In this document: positions 10,947 to 21,146 of the stretch, piece by piece
How positions within the stretch are numbered: the stretch's first letter is position 1
Layout: the number at the start of each line of letters is the position of its first letter
NCBI GenBank assembly: GCA_029378245.1
Contig: JARKIF010000013.1
Span: 434,001-498,000, forward strand
Reading direction: 5' to 3'
Source: Roridomyces roridus
Lineage: Eukaryota > Basidiomycota > Agaricomycetes > Agaricales > Mycenaceae
Length of the DNA: 64,000 bases
Notes under the pieces: generated by a model
Told to the model about the DNA's origin: nothing
Database searches by the model: none
What the model saw: only the letters and a program-made list of their open reading frames with translations
Translations under genes and position numbers: made by a program

Positions 10947-12713
10947 ATGAAGGGTATCAAAGTCCAGGCGCCGTTTGTATGGGACGGCAAGCCGCTGTTG
11001 GATACATTTGATCACTGGACATTCACAGTAGATCAGTGGCAGGAACTTACGGGGCTCACGGATGCCTTGGCCCTCAAGCTCGTCGTGAATTTCATGAGTG
11101 GAACGGCGAGCAAGCTTTTCATGGACCACGTCTCGTCGGAGATGCATAAATGGACGATCAAGGAATTATACAGGGCATTATTCGACTACTGTTTCCCGGC
11201 TGACATCAAGCAGCGCCTCCGACGCAAGTTGTTGGGTGCGTACCAGGGCAGGAAAACGGTGCGCGAATTTGTGCGGGATATAAAGAATCTGTCCAAGAGA
11301 TTCAGTGACGTGAATCAGCAACAGATGGTTCAAATATTCTCGGATGGTGTCGAGCCGTACATACGGGTCAAGTGGCTTGAGAAGGGATTGAACTCCGAGG
11401 ACACATCGTTCGAGAAACTCGAGAAGTGGGCGCTCCGCTATGAGAAAGCAAAGGAGGCACTTGATAATGAGAAGGACGATTGGAGACCGAAGCCACGAGG
11501 ACGTACCTGGGGCCGATTTGTGAACAGGACCCGGGGCAATGAACCCATCAAATTGACCCAGAACGACGCCAGCGCGAGTGCGGTGTCAAACGAAAAGTCT
11601 AAAGGACAAACGGGTTCAAAGAATGATGGAGGGAAGTCGGATGGGGAGACTTGCCAGCAGAAGAAGAAACTGAAGATGTCGCCGGAGGAGAAGGACAGAA
11701 TTCGCGCCGAAGGACGATGCTTTATTTTCAAGGAGGTCGGACATATAGGCATAAACTGCCCCCAGAGACACCAGGCGAAGCCGCCGGCTCAGAAGGTGTC
11801 AGTAGGGGCGGCGCACTACGAGTATTTGCACTCACTCAGTATGAACGAACTCAACAGCGAGAAAGAGCGATCCGCCAAAGTAGATTCGGTCCGCGCGGGG
11901 GAAACACCTTCATCGGAGACACAGGCCCGGTCATCTGAACACGGAACATCAGACAGTTATTGGATGACGGCCTCGGCGGAGGAAGTATGTGAATACCTCA
12001 AGAGCTTGTGGGTGAGCGCATATCCGCCGGAAGACGCTACAGCAGAAAAGATGAAACCCGAGGAAAGGTTTACTTGCATTGAATACGGAGCCAACTTTCA
12101 GGTCACAGACTGGCTAAAAATCGAAGTCCCATATAAGGTATCCCGGGCAGATATATGCAGCACGGAGTTAAATGTGCAGGACATAGTAAATGATGCATGG
12201 GACATACACATGGCGGCGCCGCGCAAGGATAAGGGAGGATACGACGGTGATGAACCAGATCACGAGTATCCGGCGATGAACTGGGTTCTGCTGGAATTTG
12301 CGGATGCGTTGGTATCTCTGGACGAGCTCGTTACTGATATGAGCTCGGCGGTGGATCGATTGATTGTTGACCCTGTGACTGGGGGGTATTTAATCTTCGA
12401 CACCGAGACAGCCGATCACTATTTTGTGACACACCAGGAAGTCAGGGACGCAGAGTTCTCGGCACGAGAAGTTCTAAGCCGACCTCCGCCCGAGGAGACG
12501 CCAAGCATCCAGTCTCTGGAAAAGATTCAACGGCGACGGCGTATCATGGCACGTGCGAGGATGGCAGCCGTTCAACCTCGCAAAACAACGTCAAAGCCAC
12601 GTCAAAAGAATGGAAGAGACGAACGTACAGAGGATTTTATGCGTCGAACGGCTATGTGCGAGAAGGACCGAGACCGGAAGTTGCCGAGACAAATTATAGT
12701 CGAGCCTTCGTGA
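10947..12713 (+). pseudogene. Ty3/gypsy-type Gag core with defective zinc knuckle
   Basis: A 588-codon open frame. The first ~170 residues match the retrotransposon Gag pattern (WxxxLxxxF, then KQRLRRKLLGAYQG and VREFVRDIKNLSKRF). Near 11718-11763 the CCHC knuckle reads CFIFKEVGHIGINCP: the second zinc ligand is Phe instead of Cys. The frame closes at 12713 while the protease motif lies in the -1 frame. No reverse transcriptase, RNase H or integrase follows, because the element is cut at 12848 by a hAT-like MITE. This is a non-autonomous remnant, though the Gag frame itself is long and open. Confidence 0.8.
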
Positions 12714-12850
12714 ATGGACAGGCGGTACGCGCGCTACTTGACACGGGATCTATGATGGATTTTATATCAACACAACTGGTCGACCAACTGAAGATCAAGA
12801 CAGACGAACTTGTGAAGCTTGTGCCTTTGTACATGGCGGTGTCGGGCTAG
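12656..12850 (+). pseudogene. Retropepsin-like protease fragment
   Basis: Overlaps the Gag end by 58 nt in the -1 frame. It holds the retroviral-type aspartic protease motif LLDTGSMMDF near residue 28, followed by a helical stretch. The stop codon (12848-12850) is the first TAG of an inserted TIR element, so only about half of the domain remains. Confidence 0.7.
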
Positions 12851-13489
12851 TGGTGGGTAGGTCCGGTCCACGGAATCGGTTCGAACCTGAACCGAACCGA
12901 ACCGGACGCGCGTTCGACGTTCACGTTCACCAATTTGCTGAACCTGAACGTCAAGTTCGGTTCAGCGTTCGGGCGGGAGGACATGCGTTCGAACGCGAAT
13001 GCGAAATTGAACCCCAACGACCGGTTTTTTGTGATTTCAACCTCGTTGGTGGGTGATTCAGTGCTTTTGAAAATGAACCAATACTAGGAGTTGGCTAGGA
13101 GAGCTAGACTGTTGACCCAGAGCTGTAGTTCCGCACAAGCATTGCAATTCGTGGCTGCTTGAACACTCCTGATGGCGCATCAACCACCCGAAACCAGGAC
13201 TGCAAAGGCGGTACCGTCCCAAAGGTGAGCTTGGTACATCACCGGAGATGGTGCATGCTTACCTGCGTATGTTTCTTGCAGCTTTTGTCCAGAATGTCAC
13301 ATAAATCATCACGTGGCAAGCTCCAGGTTCGAACGCGTTCGAACGCTGAACTGAACGCGAACGCACGTTCAGGTTCGGCGTTCAGTATTTTCCCGAACCG
13401 AACGGTAGGTTCAGGTTCGGCGTTCGGGGAAAACAGCCCCGAACGCGAACTGAACCGAACCGGCGCGACGGGTACGGCATCCAGCCCTA
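12848..13489. mobile_element. hAT-like MITE rich in GTTCGAAC motifs
   Basis: Left end TAGTGGTGGGTAGG; right end, read inward, TAGGGCTGGATGCC, similar to the Ac-type TAGGGATG terminus. The interior is packed with GAACC/GTTCG/TTCGAAC motifs on both strands as subterminal repeats. There is no coding capacity. I could not find a matching 8-bp duplication at the flanks, so the family call is tentative. Confidence 0.5.
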
Positions 13490-14304
13490 ATACAGCTGGA
13501 GACCTGCAAAATGCCCGGAGGCGTTAAAACCACAGTGGCAGGCTGTACAGTAATGTAACCAAAACGAGAACAAGGAACAACTACGCGTCTGCTCGGGCCG
13601 ATGACACACGTCACCTCGGCAAGCTGCGGATAAGCCGCGGAAGCGGCTTGTACGCGTAACTGTGAACGCGTCGCCTCCGGCCGACCATCAACGGATCAAA
13701 CCGTGCCGAAGGTTCAACCCTTACAGCCCTGGAGGCGAGAGTTGGAGGGTCTGCACAGAACAGGCGGATCGGGTTACAAAACTCCGCAGAATGTCTTCCA
13801 AATCAGGGACGAAGTTGAGGATATTTGTTGCCAGTGACTTGCATACACTCGCTTGAATCAGAGGATCGCCTGCCTAGTGCTGGAAGATTTCGCCTATGAC
13901 ATCGCTCAGGGACGGCGGGGTAGACGATTGTACTTATTCAGTGTCACTCGAGCTGTGCGCTCCTCGGCGTGCAGGACGGCGAGATGGCATTCCAGAGGGT
14001 CAATCTTAGCCCAGATTGCTGCAAGATTGGCCCGAATTCACGGTCGGTGAGCGACATGAGGGAGAGGAGCAACTCGGCTGCGGCCACTCAAGCGCCGCAT
14101 CAGTCATGACTCATTTATTGATCGCATCATTTTGCTCTTGCTCCCGACCCCCGAGTGACGAGTCCCGACGACGGTGAGGCCTTGAGGGCCCGTCTGCCGG
14201 GAAACACCGATCGCGATGACTTTTTGCTTCACCTTAGAATCTCAGACTCCATCCGAAACCGTGTCTATCGGTCAGCACGTTGATACGACTGCGTATTTCG
14301 CACG
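13490..14304. other. Spacer with a possible F-box gene fragment on the minus strand
   Basis: On the minus strand about 14040-13860 reads in broken frames AKIDPLE, LHAEERTARVTLNKYN and SDVIGEIFQH. This resembles the coiled segment and F-box start (LPxEIVSEIF) of agaricomycete F-box proteins, but frames shift and stops intervene. If correct it is a dead fragment. The rest shows nothing I recognise. The last 24 bp match the palindrome spacer in inverted form (14281-14303). Confidence 0.25.
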
Positions 14305-15851
14305 CGTTGATACGCAGCGTCACGCGCACTAGTGTATAGTAGATAGCTCGAGTAGGTAATGTCCTAGAAGTAGACCGCGAAGCGATACAACTCCACAACA
14401 CACTAACCACAAAACACACACAACACACACACAATTCCTTGACTAGCACGCTGACACCTAACGGTTGAGTTCGGGGTCGTCTGAAGTATACAGATAAGAC
14501 TGATACTCCGCGGTTTGGTTCTCGGAAGCTTGTAGGTTGGCTCTCGAGGTTTCACACCAAGTTCAATGTCTTTGAACTAAGAGGAATCTCTTGACTGGTT
14601 TGTAGACTGCTCACAACGAACACGAGGTTACGATGTTAAAAGGTTTTATATTTTATTGACCGAAACACACAATATCCAAACACCAATACAACTTCGATAC
14701 AACACGAAGAGGAACTATAGCACAGAGGGCAACCCACTACCCCTTAAGTATGTTACTATAGCTGACCCAAGTTGAACCAGAGCTCGGGTGCCTTTGATAT
14801 TGCGTCTAAGCTAAGAGAAATGATACAACAAATCTCCGCGGAAGTCACAAGACTGCACTATAACCACAGATCAAGCTTCGACCCAATGTCTAGGCAAGAA
14901 GGCGTACAATGCAATGCTGCAAGGGCGGGATCTACAGGCCTTATATACTACTCCCTACTGGTCTGATGATATAACTACTATTACGCGCCTGCCATCCCTA
15001 TTTCCATACTTTCCCTATAACCCTAGGTGCCCTGTCACCTATATTACATCCCCTCGAACCGCTTCACGTGGTCCTGTTGCTTATGTTGCTGCTTGGCCCG
15101 TCTGATCGGTGGTCATGCCGCCTTGGCATTCGAGCCGATTGGCCTGGTAATTTGATTCCGTCGTTTCATTACACTCTCTTGCTGAGCCAGCTCCCATTAT
15201 GACTACAGCCCTCGACCCAGGTCCATAAATAACCTCGGTCCACCATCTTCGTCATCCAGAGCTTACTCCTGGCATATTCTGTCAGACGCGATCATCGCTC
15301 TGATCGTCTGCCGCGACTCCGCCGCTTTTCATGATCATGATCGTACTCGGATCAGTTCTCGATCATACTAGTGTGCCTGCGCGAGTTCGACTCGCCCACT
15401 TGTCATCTCTTTTCTGGGTGTCTCTGCAATACCGGAACGAATGGTAGTATTTCCTCCAACTCGCCTACGCGAGCCACTCTGTTTGTATACATATATATAG
15501 ACTTATACCAGTCCGCGAGGTACTCCGCGAACCTTGTCATGATAGTACTGCGCGTCCGCGCAACCTTCGTCTTTGCTCTATAGCTAGTCTAGCTCATTTC
15601 TGAATACACCTGGGCTTGGTATATCTCCTTGGGTATGGTATCTCCACAAGTAGTAGTCCCCGCGAACCGCCTATTGGAGTCACTACAACCGACCACTTGA
15701 ACGAATAGCCAAGCGTAGTGTACTGACGACTTGTACTTGTCTCATTAATACACGAATAGCGACACGGAGCTCGGTCCTATCCCTTATTGTATATCACCTG
15801 ACAGAGGCATTGGTGTGCGCACCAAAACAGCTAATTAGCCAGATTTCACGC
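14305..15851 (+). repeat. Left arm of giant palindrome
   Basis: Pairs with 15875-18486 read in reverse complement after removing two later insertions. Arms are about 1.55 kb with scattered single mismatches. The spacer is only 23 bp (15852-15874). The arm carries LTR-like motifs (GATACGCAGCGTCACGCGC at its outer end) and short mirrored open frames, but no recognisable gene. Confidence 0.85.
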
Positions 15852-15950
15852 GTGCGAAATACGCAGTCGTATCAGCGTGAAATCTGGCTATTTAGCTGTT
15901 TTGGTGCGCACACCAATGCCTCTGTCAGGTGATATACAATAAGGGATAGG

Positions 15951-16425
15951 TGTCACGACAAGACTTGTTTCACGCGTCCAACAGCGGTAAGATGCTGTGG
16001 ATTGGGTAGTGCGCTACTAAAGCTCGTAAAATGAACTGAATAAAAGTCTAGGAGAGGGTACAGAATACGACGACTAGCTACTGCTTTTATACTATGAGGA
16101 ATAGATCTACGATGCTACACTAATTGTCCTGGCTTCCGACATGCACTATTGTCCTGCACCGTTGTCGTCTCCTATTGTCATGTCTACACCATGTTCATCA
16201 TAGAAGCCTGTCATGATCTGACAGTTCACTGATCGAAAACTCCTTCCCTCATCCACGCTGTCGTTCATAAATATGAAACTGTCCCACGTCTTTAAATAAT
16301 GTCTTCCTCGGCTTCTTCCTCAATCCGATCGAGACGGGGTTCCCATGAATTTAACACTGTACGGCGCCAATGTATATCTGGTTTATTTGGCGTTGTCACG
16401 TGCGCAAATAGGTCAGCGCGTGACA
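15951..16425. mobile_element. Solo LTR
   Basis: 475 bp bounded by TGTCACG and CGTGACA, flanked by the 5-bp duplication ATAGG (15946-15950 and 16426-16430). There is no internal coding region, so this is an LTR left after homologous excision. It sits in the right arm only and therefore post-dates the palindrome. Confidence 0.85.
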
Positions 16426-17235
16426 ATAGGACTGAGCTCCGTGTCACTATTCGTGTATTAAGGAGACAAGTACAAGTCGTCAGTACACTACGCTTGGCTA
16501 TTCGTTCAAGTGGTAGGTTGTAGTGACTCCAATAGGCGGTTCGCGGGGACTACTACTTGTGGAGATACTATACCCAAGGAGATATACCAAGCCCAGGTGT
16601 ATTCAGGAATGAGCTAGACTAGCTACAGAGCAAAGACGAAGGTTGCGCGGACGCGCAGTACTATTATGACAAGGTTCGCGGAGTACCTCGCGGACCGGTG
16701 TAAGTCTATCTATATGTATACAAACAGAGTGGCTCGTGTAGGCGAGTTGGAGGAAATACTACCATTCGTTCCGGTATTAAAGAGACACCCAGAAAAGAGA
16801 TGACAAGTGGGCGAGCCGAACTCGCGCAGGCACACTAGTATGATCGAGAACTGATCCGAGTACGATCATGATCATGGGAAACGGCGGAGTCGCGGCAGAC
16901 GATCAGAGCGATGATCACGTCTGACAGAATATGCCAGGAGTAAGCCCTGAATGACGAAGATGGCGGACCGAGGTTATTTATGGATCTGGGTCGAGGGCTA
17001 TAGTCATAATGAGTGCTGGCTCAGCAAGAGAGTGTAATGAAACGACGGGATCAAATTACCAGGCCAATCGGCTCGAATGCCAAGACAGCATGACCACTGA
17101 TCAGACGGGCCAAGCAGCAACATAAGCAACAGGACCACGCGAAGTGGTTCGAGGGGATGTGATATAGGTGACAGGACACCTAGGGTTATAGGGAAAGTAC
17201 GGAAATAGGGATGGCAGGCGCGTAATAGTAGTTAT

Positions 17236-17813
17236 CACAGGGGGCAAGCCTCATGGCACTTTGTCTTGTGTGCCAAGGTGGCACTTGGCCGGAAGTTGAG
17301 TGGCAGTTGGTCCGTTGTTGGACATTTTGTGTGAGTCTGATCTGTTACCCGTGATTCACAATCACCGAGGAAGTACGTAATTCTTGGGAGGGTATTGTCT
17401 TTGAATATAGTGAAAATCCTCAAGCATCCATTTACGGGGCCCCAAGTATGTGCAAAATTACTGTGGATGCTCAACGTGCTGCCGCCTTGATTTTTCTTCT
17501 CAAATATGATGATCCTAGTGCAGGCACCCCCAATGACACCGCCAAACAGACCCCAAACCGCAGCTTGAATTCGCTCAATACCCCAGGCACTGCCCTCCCC
17601 ATTTCTGATGAATCCTCTACCCAGCTATCGAAGACTGTAATGGTCAAATGTGTCAGGCCAGAAAATGTGTACCTAGACACGGAATCGAACTCGCGCACAA
17701 GAACAAAGGCGGTGGGCACGTGGGTTCCCTCCGGGATATCAACTTCCGGCCGAGTGCGCGTCAAGTGCCACCTTGGCACACAAAAAAATGTGCCATGACT
17801 GATGCCCCCTGTG
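17236..17813. mobile_element. CACTA-like non-autonomous element
   Basis: 578 bp beginning CACAGGGGGC and ending GCCCCCTGTG, flanked by the 3-bp duplication TAT (17233-17235, 17814-17816). The left arm of the palindrome preserves the empty site, which confirms the insertion. Deeper inverted repeats include GTGCCAAGGTGGCACTTG-type sequence on both sides. A 3-bp duplication with a CAC start points to the CACTA/EnSpm group. Confidence 0.8.
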
Positions 17814-18514
17814 TATATCATCAGATCAGTAGGGAGTAGTATATAAGGCCTGTAGATCCCGCCCTTGCAGCATTGCATTGTACGCCTTCTTGCCTAGACA
17901 TTGGGTCGAAGCTTGATCTGTGGTTATAGTGCAGTCTTGTGACTTCCGCGGAGATTTGTTGTATCATTTCTCTTAGCTTAGACGCAATATCAAAGGCACC
18001 CGAGCTCTGGTTCAACTTGGGTCAGCTATAGTAACATACTTAAGGGGTAGTGGGTTGCCCTCTGTGCTATAGTTCCTCTTCGTGTTGTATCGAAGTTGTA
18101 TTGGTGTTTGGATATTGTGTGTTTCGGTCAATAAAATGTAAAACCTTTTTAACATCGTAACCTCGTGTTCGTTGTGAGCAGTCTACAAACCAGTCAAGAG
18201 ATTCCTCTTAGTTCAAAGACATTGAACTTGGTGTGAAACCTCGAGAATCAACCTACAAGCTTCCGAGAACCAAACCGCGGAGTATCAGTCTTATCTGTAT
18301 ACTTCAGACGACCCCGAACTCAACCGTTAGGTGTCAGCGTGCTAGTCAAGGAATTGTGTGTGTGTTGTGTGTGTTTAGTGTGGTTAGTGTGTTTGTGGAG
18401 TTGTATCGCTTCGCGGTCTACTTCTAGGACATTACCTACTCGAGCTATCTACTATACACTAGTGCGCGTGACGCTGCGTATCAACGTTCCACGACTTACA
18501 CGTAACACGACCGT

Positions 18515-19018
18515 TTGCCCCCGTCTCGCGACTCTGCCGAGCAACCTGACGCGATCGTGGCTCTCCACGCGGGATTGGGCACGGACTCGTCCTGGTACTC
18601 CGTCATCTACCAAGCAGCTGAGCTCTCCATCCCGTTCGCGGTGACCGATTACGACGAGGCGTCCATGACGGCAATACGTCTCGACTTGATGGAACAAGCC
18701 TTGACGTGCGCTCAGCCAAGTAACGGGTCCACCAAGGCTACTAAAAAGGACAAAGCCCTATTCGTACGTTTGGTCTTGCCAGATTTTTCCGTCGCGCTTA
18801 CTCTTTAATTCCAGGACGTCTTCAAACGTGGCCTGCGAGACATCACCGTCGTGGACATCCAAAGGGCGGCGGCGACGTTGAGAAAGGCTGACAAGCGAAC
18901 GACGTTGTTGAATGAATTCATGTGTCCTGCGCAGCGCATTTCGACGGTGGGTTGGGAGATTGAGCCTTCAACTCACAACGCTTGTGTGAAGGTGATTGTA
19001 CCGGGGAGAGGAGAGTGA
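18515..19018 (+). pseudogene. C-terminal fragment of an Mss51/MYND-finger-like protein
   Basis: Reads DAIVALHAGLG, then IPFAVTDYDEASM, an intron (about 18763-18815, GTACGT...CAG), and NEFMCPAQR, ending with a stop at 19016-19018. These match the C-terminal domain seen in fungal Mss51-like and MYND-finger proteins (VALNAGL, PFAVTDY, NPFMxPGQR); this is from memory of the family. The N-terminal zinc-finger part is absent: upstream sequence belongs to the palindrome arm ending at 18486. It is probably a gene truncated by the rearrangement. Confidence 0.55.
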
Positions 19019-19278
19019 TTACTGGGGGCATTGCTCGATTGTACTGGTAGAATGTTTTTTGTAGCTGGCCCGATTGGTGCCTGTAGCAGTCTGTGTCAAG
19101 CATTACATTCATATTTGAGGAGGTCGTGAGCGGAATGTAAAAAAATTCATAAAGTTGGTAATGACAAACTGATACAGCCAATATCTCATTTTTGTGTTCG
19201 GAAACCCAATCTAATCCATCTTCCCCCAACTGGCGAAGCATGGCAAGGCAATCGTCCACGTCATCAGACTTTTAACAA
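19019..19278. other. Spacer between the Mss51-like fragment and cassette B
   Basis: Short AT-rich stretch with no gene recognised; probably the 3' flank of the Mss51-like fragment. Confidence 0.4.
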
Positions 19279-20480
19279 CAAGACATGCCTCCGCTTCGCT
19301 CCGGCATTTTTTGAGGAACCATGCCAAAAGTGGGGACAGAATGAAGATATCCAATTTCAACTCAATTAAAACAGTACAAACATCATATCAGTGAAAGCTC
19401 AAGGCATTGACGGACAAATCCCTTTCAACATGTGCCCACCCCGCAATCCAACCTCCCTACACTTGATGTGGGTAATGAATGGGTAGAATATGCGCGCAAA
19501 ATGAGAAACATGGAGCCCCAGTAGACGGTCGTTGCTGATGGTCACCAATGGTGGTGGGATTTGAAGCTGGGATTTCCGACAGTGATTCGTCTGGTTTGAT
19601 ACGCTCAATCTCCTCAGCACGGCGAGCAGCGGGCGAGAGTACCAGTAGACCAAGAGCACATGCACCGGGTAGACAACAGTGCAGTATCAAGACGGAATGG
19701 CGAGGAAGTGGAGCCAGTGTTCATTGTTCGATGACAGATACTCTTCGATGACAGATACTCAAAGCCGAGGTTCAAGGGACCGAGCGAAATGAACGACAGT
19801 AGCGCCGCATTGCCGGCAGCAGAGGCCCAGTTCAGTAGGAGGGATCCAAGAGCAACCAGCCAACAACCACCGCCGCGACCGGTAGTGGATAGGGATGAGA
19901 GAAGGAACATGTGCGTCGCCGTCAGTGCAGACACAGGAGAATGAACAAATGGATATGGGACATCTTCAGCCTATTTGAAGAGTGAGGCGGCGGGAGGGAA
20001 GGAGGGAAGGAATGGTGGGGTAGAGCTCAATTCAGTTCTTGAGGTCTATATGAGATGGTTGCCGAACGCGTGGCCACGGTGAAGCCTGTGCCCCGAGAAG
20101 ATCTATTGTGGTAAACATTGCTGTGGAGAACAGCCGGGCTCAACAACGCGCGTTCTCGCCGAGTTGATTGTCAGTCAATGCTTACCATGAGACCTGTCGG
20201 CAGCCCAGAAGGAACCCAATTTGGCAAAAATTCCTCAAGTCCAAGAGTGATGCGCAGCCCTCGGCATGGACGCGTCGCGTCGAGCCGGCGGGTATAACTT
20301 TGCAATGCTGTTGAACCACAGCTTCGATCAGGAAAAAGAAGGGGCTCTCGTGGGAGAAATTCATGAAAGAGCTGTGGAAAAGGCACTGGTTTCACTGCAG
20401 GATGGGAGAGGGAAACAAAAAGAGATTATACAAATGGGGAAGCACAAACAGTGATGGAGCCATAATCTTAAAGAACGGAT
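19279..20480 (-). repeat. Dispersed cassette repeat, copy B
   Basis: Same terminal motifs as copies A and C (minus-strand start ATCCGTTCTTTAAGATTATG, end TGCCGGAGCGAAGCGGAGG). The interior is related to copy A: shared ALLSFISLG and SEIPASNP reading-frame segments and a promoter-like stretch near 20050. It encodes no known domain. Confidence 0.7.
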
Positions 20481-21146
20481 AATCTGCTTGTCAGCCTCGG
20501 CAAGCTGACAAGCTCTGCCAAAATGAGCCGAATTTCAATTTTGCAACAAGCTGACAAGCTCATGTCTAAATTCCACAAGGTCCACTGTTCAACTCTTGGG
20601 CAGTGCATTATTTTGATTTTTTGTTTCCCCGGTCATTGATCTGATGGCTTCGGTGTGCAGAATAAAAATGAAGAGACATTGTTTTTGGGGCCATTTGAGT
20701 ACTCCAACGCATCTCTTTCACATTTCTGAACAAGAAAAAATAATATCCCGGTCGGTGTTCGAACTTGTGACCTTGTGGACAAGCTGACAAGCGCCAAAAG
20801 CCGCCAAGTAAAATGTTAAAACACTGATGGTCCCCATCGCTGGAATCAGTATGTTTGAAAGAAGGGATCTTCCCCTCCGTATTGGCACGCGCGGCAGACA
20901 TCAATGCGATATATATTCAAGTGGTATAGCGCAATCGCTAAAGGCTTGACGGCGGGGAGGGTTTCACAGTATGTATTAACATTCACTGGTGAGTTCGAGT
21001 ATGCACGTGATTTTGACAGGTGGCGGGGCATTACCTCTTGATTTCATACCACCACGTCGATTCAAGTACTTGGCAGGAAACCGCGCAGATCCGTCGAGGT
21101 TTGGCGTCGTCCCCTTGTCAAAATAGACTCTGGAATCGGAACCTAG
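20481..21146. repeat. Possible tRNA-derived SINE-like sequence and spacer
   Basis: GCTGACAAGC occurs near 20507, 20548 and 20780. Near 20745-20790 the minus strand reads GGTCACAAGTTCGAACACC, a tRNA T-arm/B-box-like block. Near 20920-21000 the plus strand has TAGCGCAATCG followed by GAGTTCGAGTA, resembling A- and B-boxes. No intact tRNA fold was found. No protein gene is seen. Confidence 0.3.

Larger units (their letters stand above)
15875..18486 (-). repeat. Right arm of giant palindrome (with two insertions)
   Basis: Reverse-complement partner of 14305-15851. Net length is about 1.55 kb after subtracting the solo LTR with its duplication (480 bp) and the CACTA-like mini-element with its duplication (581 bp). 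Position sums are about 32206 inside the mini-element and 32787-32791 outside it, consistent with that insertion. The outer end abuts the Mss51-like fragment. Confidence 0.85.

Noticed and set aside
12870..13460. Array-like GTTCGAAC repeats considered as a CRISPR or satellite array
   Set aside because: Irregular spacing and both orientations; better explained as subterminal motifs of a hAT-like MITE in a eukaryotic genome.
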